Below, one piece after another: positions 55,904 to 64,000 of a stretch of 64,000 nt of DNA. Source of the stretch: Dissophora ornata (taxonomy: Eukaryota; Mortierellomycota; Mortierellomycetes; Mortierellales; Mortierellaceae). Within the stretch, counting starts at the first letter, position 1, and every line of letters begins with the position of its first letter. The stretch spans positions 32,337 to 96,336 of the forward strand of contig MU616585.1 of NCBI GenBank assembly GCA_025201705.1. The letters run 5' to 3'. Under the pieces are notes generated by a model. That model searched no databases, was not told the DNA's origin, and saw nothing but the letters and a program-made list of their open reading frames with translations. The position numbers and the translations under genes were made by a program.

Positions 55904-56029
55904 AGTCAATGCAAGTGGAAAAGCAATAAAAGAAAAATGCATAAGCCACACACACGTGGCATGAAGCATTGTTAAACATGGCCCAAGCTTTCTAAGAATG
56001 AATACAGGCTTCTACACATCAAACCCCTC
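55904..56029. other. Short spacer
   Basis: 126 bp with CAATAAAAG as probable poly(A) signal of the DDHD gene, then the leader of the next gene. Confidence 0.5.
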
Positions 56030-57294
56030 ATGGCCACCTCTGTAACCAAACTTCCATGCGTTGTCTGCAAGACACCATCCGTAACTCGCTGCTCGCGCTG
56101 TAAGATGGCCCATTACTGCTCCGGGGACTGTCAGCGCCTTGACTGGCCTACTCACAAGATCGCCTGCACCCCAACCACGGCCCCAGCCTCCAAGGCGACG
56201 CCAACAATGGCACCAGCGCCAGTGCTTCCTGATCCCAGCAAACCCCTCAACGTCTATCCTGTAGAAACCCCCAAAGAGGCGGCCTCAGGAGGAAGTGCTG
56301 CTGCCTCTCCCCCAGTTCGCAAGGCCCACCCGCAAATCTCAAGCACGAAGCTAAAGTTTGAGTACCAACCCTCGCCCGATGGAGTAGACGAGAATTTAGT
56401 GCTCTTTTTTCATGGACTGGGCGACAAGATCAAACCCAATTTTGTGAAGCTAGCCCAGAGTTTGCAATTACCGCAGACAGCGACTTGTTGTATCCAGGCT
56501 CCAACTCCTGTGCCTTATCTGGAGGAGGAAGGGTGGCAGTGGTTTCCGTCATTTAACAATCTAACAGGAGAACGTAAGCGTTGACCGCAAATTTCGTATT
56601 GTACATGTTGGGTCGTCGTGGATGTGATATGAGATCCTATCCCTCCTCCTTTTTTTTTTTTTATTCCTTGCGAATAATATAGTTCTTGGTCCTGATAGCC
56701 CTGAGAGAATACTCCAGGTCAAGCAATTAGTCCGGCCTGAACTAATTAAGTTCCTTCGTCACTGCATCAATCATTGCAGTTTCGATGCGCACAAGATCAC
56801 GCTCTTTGGATTCTCACAAGGAGGAGAGATCGCACTGGATCTTGCGGCGTTTGGAGGACTGAATCTGCGAGCGGTGATTAGCATTGCTGGGTATTTTATG
56901 GAGGAATCCCAGAACGAGACACCAGCCACTACGCTGAGCACGAAGGTGCTTATCATGCAAGGAGACAAGGATGACTTGAGAACGGTTAAGGATGCCAAGG
57001 ACAAATTCAAATATATTCAAAGGATCTTTGGCAAGACGAATACGGAGCAGAAGATTGTTGAGGGCATGGCACATGGTATGCCCTGCAATGAGGTAAAGCG
57101 ACATAACAGTGCGTGGTACATGTTTGGCCTCTAGCTGGATGGTCGCTAATAGCTGTTAACAACTGTTCTGATGTTATCATTTTTACAACAAATAGCCTGG
57201 ATGGCGGCCGCTTATGGAGTTTTTTGCTCTGAATTTGGACCATCGTTCAACGGAACTCGAGAAAATGACGGATTTGTTAGAGGTCAAAGCATAA
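56030..57294 (+). CDS. MYND zinc finger fused to an alpha/beta hydrolase
   Basis: Three exons join in frame: 56030-56573, 56683-57092, 57196-57294, giving 350 residues. Residues 8-46 are a MYND finger with all Cys/His ligands (CVVCKTPSVTRCSRCKMAHY, CSGDC, HKIAC). A Pro/Ala-rich linker leads to an acyl-protein-thioesterase/carboxylesterase-type hydrolase: LVLFFHGLGDKIKPNF, nucleophile elbow LFGFSQGGEIALD, acid loop VLIMQGDKDD and catalytic His in GMAHGMP, so the triad looks complete. MYND usually binds proline-rich peptides, so the finger may target the hydrolase to partners. The last exon (PGWRPLMEFFALNL) completes the hydrolase helix; without splicing the frame would end 11 codons later. The DDHD lipase lies 126 bp upstream. 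Confidence 0.88.
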
Positions 57295-57990
57295 CGACTA
57301 TCACGTCAGAATGTGAAGCAGCACGGAAACAGTGCGTTGTGTATCGCACTTCAATAAAGAGGCATTGGTGTGTATCCGAGTCCAGTGACCATAATGGCCA
57401 TATTTCAATGACTGGCAATCGTGTCGGCGACTCCATTTGCGTGTCGCTGCGATGTGGGTGATAGTGGTTCATCGAGTATATACTCCATTACATGATGTCG
57501 AGCATCCGCGGCAAAATACTCTGAATTTGAAGGTCTAATTTGCCTCTCTTCCTATACTGCCATCATCACCTTCGGCGAGTATCTCACGGGGTTCTAACCG
57601 AGCAACGACACTTTGCTCCTTGAGTTTATGAATAACACCGCGATCAGTCCTGACAGGGGCAACAGTTCCACTCGCGATTTTCACAATCCAATGAGTACTG
57701 TCTTGGTCGGCATTACGTGCTCGCTTCCGAACCACACATATGGTCTGACGCGTGTACTGACGCGTCATCAATATATTCTCCGAGATTCATGTGAATCATA
57801 TCTCCTCTCCTCAAACCCTTCCGTTTAGTCATCAAACGGCATCCTACGCCATCATGCTCTCTAGATTGCGCCCAGATCTAATTTACTTTTACGTCTCTCA
57901 TCTCGACTTGATTGCATCAACACAGCGGTATTCCTGTATTAGCTTGCGACTGTTGTTACTGTTGGAAATAAGGGCAAGGAGGAGAGGAGG
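57295..57990. other. Intergenic, no supported gene
   Basis: AATAAAG near 57353 may end the hydrolase transcript. Short frames on both strands show no domain. Confidence 0.5.
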
Positions 57991-58990
57991 TTAAAGGACA
58001 AAAGCTGTTTGTGATTGGACAACACCATGGCATAAAATCAGAGGGGAGAAGAATGAGCAACAGTCAATACATAATATAGACTGTGTTGACACTGCTCCTG
58101 TCCTGGATATTTCCATTTTGGTCTGCTGTCTGTTGTTGTTGTTGTTATTGTTGTTGTTGTTAAGTAGGAAGAGTGAATGGGCTCTTGAGTATCGTATCTT
58201 GCGCTTGCTGCCATGAGAGCAGGACAGTGTTGTTGCCGTGAACCCAGGCTTAGTCAAAGCAAAAGGCCAATTCCAAGCAGGGCGAGGTGTACATGGAGTG
58301 TAGATCGTTGAGGGCAAGATGTCAGGGCCTGTGTTGAGGTACTGGTGCAGATCTATGGAAACAGGGCGAGGAGGACTATGTTCACTAGTCAAACTTGTGA
58401 GGCGAGAGAGTGACAAAATAATGCAATTTCTGCTGCGCCCAGGGGCAATGCTGGCGGTAGTGCGTGACAGTTGTATTCTCTAGGAGCCACTGTTGTACCT
58501 GAATGGACGGGCCAATGGATGTTCCAAGTGTCGTCGCTGGTTGAAACGAAGTGCAACCTATTAGATAGTGTAAGTGGACAATGTATTGGCAGCACAGCCT
58601 TTGCTGTAGAATTTTGCCATTCACAGGACATGAGACATTGGCGAAGCTCTGTACCCAAATCGAAAGGAAGGGGCGTAAATCAGAGAGCCCACCAACGTAA
58701 ACAGAAAAATAAGCAACACCCACAGGGTTCTCCAGATTGACAGCGACGGCAATGGTTTCCAGATTCAGTGAATGGGAATCAGGATTGCAAATCTGCCATG
58801 GTCCATCGCCAACTGGCCAACTGAAGGACAAGACTAGAGGTGGTGATGGTGGTGGTGGTGGTGGTGGGGGGGGCAGTAGTGCAAATAGAGCCAGAAAAAA
58901 ATTGGCATTGCAGTTTTATTTGCAACCCTACTTCCTTTCTTTCTGTATTCCGAAGGAGCATGCGACATGCATGTGTGCTCAATGTTGTTG
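57991..58990 (-). CDS. Possible secreted protein gene, exon structure unresolved
   Basis: The minus strand contains SWPVGDGPWQICNPDSHSLN followed by ETIAVAVNLENP, which has the look of a small secreted lipid-binding (ML/NPC2-like) domain start, a Pro-rich segment before it, and further blocks (NNTVLLSWQQAQDTILKSP) near 58190. No single splice pattern gave a continuous frame and no in-frame ATG was found. It includes (GTT)n at 58132-58160 and (TGG)n with a G run at 58838-58872. I can only say that parts look coding. Confidence 0.3.
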
Positions 58991-59177
58991 TTTACTTTTT
59001 CACTGAGGCTCTCATCTTTTCCAAGTCCTTCCCCTGGTGGCCAAAGTGTATCAACATGCTCAATATTTGATATGTTCGCGTTTCTGGCATCCGGCGAATC
59101 TTTACTTCTTCCATCTCCTCTGTTCAATTGACATTCCTCTCCTGTCTCTTCCCTCTCCTCCCCTTCACCTCGGCCGA

Positions 59178-60785
59178 ATGTCGTGGCACTTTATATTGGC
59201 GTTATTGGCGTTTACCATCAGCCTACAGATGGTCCTGGCACTTCCACTGACCGCTGAGTACTCTTCAAGTGTCTTCATAGAAGGCGATAAGTTCTACATC
59301 CAAGGTGGTCGTATCCTGAATGGCACCAGTACCCAATATTCAACCCAGTTCTTTTACATCGACCTCTCCTCATCCTGGGAAACCTCCTCGCCAACCTTCA
59401 AAATTATCACTTCTGCTGGTGGCCCGATCACATCCAATTCACCGGTGACTCTCAATAAGGACAACACGTCCATGATCATCTTTGCAAGCAGTTCCATTTA
59501 CACCTACAGTTTCCAAACAACACTCTGGTCATCTTTCAACGCCAGCAGTTTTCTGGCCAATCGATTTTGTGGCGCAGCGACAGATCCTCACACTGGCTAT
59601 ATCTACTTCCCTCAGGGACATGTGGATGGTGGCATGTTGCAGTACGACCCAGCCACGCAGGCGGCTGTAAGTATTCAGATGCCAGTCGAAATTCAAGCTT
59701 CGAACACTACAGGTCCCTACTTGGCAGCAACGATCTGGAACGGTATCAGGAACACTGTCATCACCGCGGGTACTCCAATTGCCACCAACCCAAATTTCGT
59801 TCTGTATGAGTACTCAGCAACCACTGGATGGACGGTTGTAAGTTAAAGCGATCATATTTTATTTTAAAGAAAAGACATGGGAAGGTGTGATCTCTCACCT
59901 CTTGCAAACAACTATAGATTGCCCAACAAGGGGATATCCCCATCGCTGATGATTCCTATTGTCTGGTACCTGCCTATGGAGGAACAAAGCTCGTGTACTT
60001 TGGGGGAACTCATTTGGGGTTTTATAATACCAACGTATACATGTTTGACATTGCCACAAACACCTGGACCCTGATGGCTTCACAGATTAGTCAATCGACT
60101 CGTGTTGGCATGCAATGCGCTGCCTCAGGAGACATGTTCGTTGTTTGGGGAGGAGGTAAATATCAAAGATATCTCTGTTCTACTGGAAGGTATGCAAGCC
60201 ATTATTCACCTTTACATCACACGTTGACAAAATCCAATAGGACCTGCCAGGGATTCGTTTGCTTCACCAACACCACTTGTCTACAACATGAAGACACAAA
60301 CGTGGCAGATTACATTTGAGACTGTGAACACCTCTACACCTTCCTCGACGAGTACCTCCACCTCTCCTTCTACCTCTACCTCTACCTCTACCTCTGCCTC
60401 TACCCCTAAAGGCCCAATCATCGGAGGTATCGTCGGTGGCCTGCTCGTGCTTGGACTCATTGCAGGTGCTTTTGTCTACAGGAGACGAAGAAGCAACAGG
60501 AACAAGGACTATACCGTTGCTGAGGGTGAAAGGAAACCAAGCGACGATATGAGTGAAAGACAAAAACAAGGACAGCACGAGAGTGGCATGCATCCAAACC
60601 CCCATGTCTCATATCCATATCCCAAACCAGGAGGTAGTCAAAATAGGCTAGAAAACACCTCTGGAGTTCCCTTACGTTCCCCACAGGTATACTCGAGCGA
60701 CCAGGGTGGCCCACAGATATGGTCCCAACGGCTTGAGCGAAACCCTCAGGAGGGATATCAGATAGGATTCCAGGACCCTCTGTAA
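59178..60785 (+). CDS. Kelch-like beta-propeller single-pass membrane protein
   Basis: Three exons (59178-59837, 59918-60155, 60241-60785) give 480 residues. A signal peptide (FILALLAFTISLQMVLALP) is followed by kelch/galactose-oxidase-like blades: FIEGDKFYIQGGRI, DPHTGYIYFPQG, PAYGGTKLVYFGGTHLGFYN with MFDIATNTWTLM, and PLVYNMKTQTWQITFE. A Ser/Thr stalk encoded by a TCTACC hexamer array comes next, then one transmembrane helix (GGIVGGLLVLGLIAGAFVY) with RRRR, and a cytoplasmic tail rich in Pro, Ser and Tyr. Probably a wall-facing receptor or sensor. The second intron could hide a small extra exon; phase 1 fits the simple join. Confidence 0.85.
60338..60402 (+). repeat. TCTACC-type hexanucleotide array inside a CDS
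   Basis: About nine near-perfect hexamers encode the Ser-Thr stalk of the kelch-like protein. Unit changes keep the frame, so stalk length can vary between strains. Confidence 0.8.
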
Positions 60786-62090
60786 TATTTTCAAAGAGAA
60801 TGATCAAACAACCAACCCATAGCTGGAATACAACACAGTATAACATCTTGCTATTAATATTTTGCCATCACATCTCGCTCCCTCTAATAAACCATTCAGC
60901 ATGCACGTCTTATTCAGAAGGCCGCGTTCTAGTACGCGCACGAGACGGTCAGTCGGGGGGGGGGGGTTATTTATTTGGCTAACTCTGTCAAAATCGAATT
61001 GGCTAGTACCAAACTCTGCTAGTTGGGATATCCAGGTCAGGGGAACATCGTGCGGACTACGATGCACGGACATATGAATGGCGCCTCAGATAGTAGCAAC
61101 AAGTGCTTGCGATTAGTGAAAGGTGCAGAGGAATAGAATGACAGAATAAGCTATTGAGATAAGGGTTGATTGCTAAAGGGTCCAGCTTCAGTTCGTCAAT
61201 CATACATGAAGCCAATTAGAGTATCCCCGTTGGGCATCGCACCTCAAAGAGGCGGACACTTTCAAGTGAAGGTGCGCCCGTAGAGCACATGAGATACTCT
61301 AGATACAAACCTGATGCTGGCGTATTAGCACAGCTCAGCAGCGATAGTAATCCACGGAAGTCTCGTTAAGAGAGCACCCACAGAGTCAAGATAGAAAGAT
61401 TTGATTCTTTCATCTCACCCCGGCAATGCAGCAACCCTCAGACCAACATGAATCAACGGTGGAAAGATGCAAATGTACACAATGATGGACACGAACCTGT
61501 TGGATTTACTGACTGAGTGAATGGTTGATTAGGAACGACGGATGAACCTCTGACTGTAATTTGGGGAATAATAGAGGTTCTGGCTGCTCTCCCATATCCC
61601 GGCCCGCTACTATTCTCAGATGATATTTTATAGAGTTATTAAGTGTATTTCGTGTATCTTGTGTGGTAATCTGGATGAAGCTTAATGACAACATACGACG
61701 TCATGGCTCTTGCGCGTTTCTTGCTCAGCCTAGGTGTGAGGAGACTTTAGTCGCCAATATCAAGCGACCTTCTTCCTTGTTTCCCTTTTGGGCTCGGTTA
61801 CTAAGATTCTTGATGAAGGATTCTTAGACTCTGGCATTTGTCCTGTTGACCTGGCATATTGGCCTACCGGCCAGGTTGAACGCATTTTTCGCAACAAATG
61901 CGTTCACGATTACTAGGATTCTTGGCATGAATAGATTGTATTATTGGCTCCGTGATAGCCTCTATCGTTTCCTGTGGAGCCGATTTTTGATGTCATCTTG
62001 ATAGAGTAACAACAGTCTCTATCAATATTAAACAATATGTTAACACCACAGTCAAAAACTGTGTAAAAAAATATCAGCTGCAATCAGGAT
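60786..62090. other. Gene-poor AT-rich stretch with hairpins
   Basis: No supported gene. A G11 run lies at 60957-60967. From about 61790 to 62080 several inverted repeats cluster (see repeat entry and findings). Confidence 0.5.
61790..62080. repeat. Cluster of inverted and direct repeats
   Basis: GAACGCATTT-8-AAATGCGTTC (61878-61905) is a perfect 10-bp stem. TGGCCTACCGGCCA (61859-61872), GGCTCC...GGAGCC (61940-61982), GATAGAG...CTCTATC (about 62000-62023) and CACAG...CTGTG (about 62047-62063) are further stems. TTACTARGATTCTTG occurs twice about 110 bp apart. It could be a MITE-like remnant or a structured RNA; neither is shown. Confidence 0.6.
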
Positions 62091-62322
62091 TTACCAAAGA
62101 TTTCGAAGCGAGGGTTCAGACAGAAATCTCTCCAGCTCGTCCTTTGTCGTTGGGAGGTTGATTACCTCCTCACATACTGCACCACCTAGAAAAACTCCTT
62201 CGCTCACTTGAAGACCACGCACCAATTCACTCATACCTTGAATGCAAACATTATTAGTAAGAGAGCAGAGTCTGATTACATATTATAATCGCTACTTTAC
62301 CTCGGACGTCAAGCGGGTTCAT
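62091..62322 (-). CDS. Possible two-exon 55-residue protein or C-terminal exons
   Basis: Exons 62322-62301 and 62236-62091 join in phase 1 through a GTAAAG...AAG intron and give MNPLDVRGMSELVRGLQVSE, then EEVINLPTTKDELERFLSEP and a TAA stop. Amino-acid composition looks coding and amphipathic. The ATG follows directly on CTCTCTAG, so this may be the last part of a longer gene whose earlier exons I could not find. No family recognised. Confidence 0.35.
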
Positions 62323-63780
62323 CCTAGAGAGCTGCAACCCTTTTCATAGAATGTGAAATCAGATCACAATATCTCCGGGATTTGAGAATGAGTTCCGGGT
62401 CGTATCTTTGCATCTGCCTTTCAACTTTGCCTAAAAGCCTCCATAGGCTTATTTAGTAGCGCTGGTGGCACCAAGATCGCCTTGACGCTGGCCGGGTCAA
62501 TGACAGGCGGTATTTTTTCTCTTGTCATCATCACCATTGTCATTTTAGCAGATGCTTTCCAGCCTCGCGATACCTCAGTGTTAGCTGATCTCGCGGTTGC
62601 AGGCTTTGTGTTGTCGCGTTTCTCGCACGGACAACACTGGGAACTCAGGAGCATCTCTTCGAAGCGCGCATCGGCCCAAGGAGGCAGTCTCCACGCCGCG
62701 TCCTTGAATTCATGGCGTTGACATACAAATACATCGTGCCACTCGTTGACGATCTCTTGCCGACACTAAAACCTTAAAATAACCAACCCTGAAGAATCAA
62801 ATACTTACACAAACTTTGAAAAAAAAAGTAGAAATAGAAAAAAAAACCTGACCTCCGAGCCTCTGTTCATTCCGACAGTGGCGACAACGACGACCAGTGC
62901 CACCCATATCAGCGGTGCTTCCACAGTTGCAGGCGCCTTTCCGTGATATCAGCTGGCGTGTATCATGCCACGATGCTCAGTAAACCAGAGATGTTTCCCC
63001 TGTACTCTAATATACGCACCGACCACGTCTACCGGTGACCCAGGAATCCTGAATATCATTGTTAAACGGAACCCAGAGGGAACATTACTCAATCCTGCTG
63101 CTTCGTATGAGCCCAGTCACGATGTCGAAGCTCCGTCTGACCGGGACGCGCTTGTCTCTACGACGACAGGGGTGTACCGGTACACCAGCATAACGCCTGT
63201 TCCTTGTGCCAGTGCCAATACACCTGAGAATTCGAATCTACCCTGGCTTACTTTTGATTATGAGCCAGAGTCGAAGTAGATCTGATTTAGTCTTTTGGAA
63301 CAACGACGCGCATCAGGAAATAGATGGACACTTGATTTTACAAGATGGTTCACCGGCTTGAACATTTTGCTTCGGACCTTCGCGTGCAGTTTCCATCCGC
63401 CAATACCTATTATTTCCAGATTTGATCTACCACTGTGCATGGTGCACGGAGTCAACAATCGTTTCGTTTGTTGTCTTGTGGCATTTGTTGCCACGATCGC
63501 GAAATCACGATGGATCTTACTTGGTCGAAACGAGAAGACTGTGGTTCCTCCCTCATCCACACGTTCTGTCCGCGTCTATTAATATGACAAACATGGACCC
63601 TGCAAAAAATGACATCCTTTCATTTGGGAGACAGTGCTTGTGTCATGGGCAAGATGCAACTGTCTCGACATTGTAATATAAAAGACCTCTGTTCTCGAAT
63701 TCAGAATTCCAATTTCCAACCATCGCCATCACTATTTAACAACATCATCACTATCACAACAATCTCGCCGCTCCCAAGCA
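62323..63780. other. Gene-poor stretch before the last gene
   Basis: Plus-strand frames at 62482-62721 (one hydrophobic segment) and 62965-63279 (104 codons, TYR/Thr-rich) are open but isolated, with no splice logic linking them. No supported gene. Confidence 0.4.
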
Positions 63781-64000
63781 ATGAGCCGTCCATCTCTCCA
63801 AACGAAGCGCTTTGTCTTCGTAGCCACCACCTTCGGTCTCTTGGTTACAGCCCTCTGGTCCACCCCAACAAATGCCCGTCCAGTCCTCTCCGTGAGTGTC
63901 CCCAAAGACCCCCCGATGATTACTATGTACACAGGCCCCTTTGCGGCGGGTAACTCTGTCCCCAGCGCTTTGTACGTTGAACATAAACATACTGCTATCA
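63781..64000 (+). CDS. Secreted protein, 5' part only (runs off the window)
   Basis: From the ATG at 63781 the frame is open to the window end (73 codons). Residues 9-33 are a signal peptide (FVFVATTFGLLVTALWST) ending in a likely Ala-Arg cleavage region (NAR). The mature start (VSVPKDPPMITMYTGPFAAG) is not recognised. A possible GTGAGT donor lies at 63891, so the first exon may end there instead. The AC-rich leader (CAACATCATCACTATCAC) is typical of a fungal 5' UTR. Confidence 0.6.
   Translation, partial: MSRPSLQTKRFVFVATTFGLLVTALWSTPTNARPVLSVSVPKDPPMITMYTGPFAAGNSVPSALYVEHKHTAI

Noticed and set aside
1..64000. CRISPR arrays and tRNA/rRNA genes
   Set aside because: No regularly spaced identical repeats with unique spacers; by-eye search for tRNA B-box patterns and rRNA signatures found nothing. 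A covariance-model scan would be decisive.

Overview
The window is nuclear DNA of a filamentous fungus. Genes carry many short introns (mostly 50-200 nt, GTRNGT...YAG, several with TACTAAC/CTAAC-type branch sites). The gene content (WD40-like/ion-channel fusion, GH16 glucanase, kelch-like and mucin-stalked membrane proteins, a relic of an RNA-guided-nuclease-like transposon protein, long intronic homopolymer runs) best suits an early-diverging fungus of the Mortierellomycotina. That assignment is inference; no rRNA or tRNA gene was seen. Exon coordinates were worked out by hand from splice signals and checked for reading-frame continuity. Expression is not known.

Layout: 1-1876 is repeat-rich and gene-poor (LTR-like unit, 9-bp minisatellite, CGGAT palindrome cluster). 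1877-7332(7458) on the minus strand is a ten-exon WD40-like/TRP-type channel gene broken by in-frame TGA codons. 7925-8527 is a truncated FAD-linked oxidase pseudogene. 8600-15350 is a transposon graveyard: a TnpB/Fanzor-like relic, two inverted halves of a Pif1-type helicase flanking an intronless membrane-protein gene (10758-12434), palindromic repeats, and a Ty3/gypsy fragment with an integrase deletion. 15520-17283 is a GH16 beta-glucanase. 17636-23965 is the cohesin loader SCC2/NIPBL. 24252-26866 holds a possibly decayed unknown gene and a repeat-containing ORF.

From 28331 onward the region is dense housekeeping euchromatin: CTD-kinase subunit CTK3, an F-box/LRR protein, coilin head-to-head with the spliceosomal factor RBM22/Slt11, a divergent CAX-type cation exchanger, a small two-helix membrane protein, an NTF2/SnoaL-like protein, a biotin-dependent acyl-CoA carboxylase alpha subunit, a single-pass membrane protein, a second F-box protein, a DDHD phospholipase, a MYND-finger/alpha-beta-hydrolase fusion and a kelch-like single-pass receptor. 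The last 3 kb is gene-poor until a secreted-protein gene begins at 63781 and runs off the end.

Functional themes are RNA polymerase II and RNA processing (CTK3, coilin, RBM22), lipid or ester hydrolysis (DDHD and MYND-hydrolase side by side), and cell surface or wall. The most unusual points are the nonsense-interrupted channel gene, the split and inverted helicase around an intact ORF, the CAX protein that has lost its Gly-Asn signatures, the MYND-hydrolase fusion, and at least two clear GC-AG introns.
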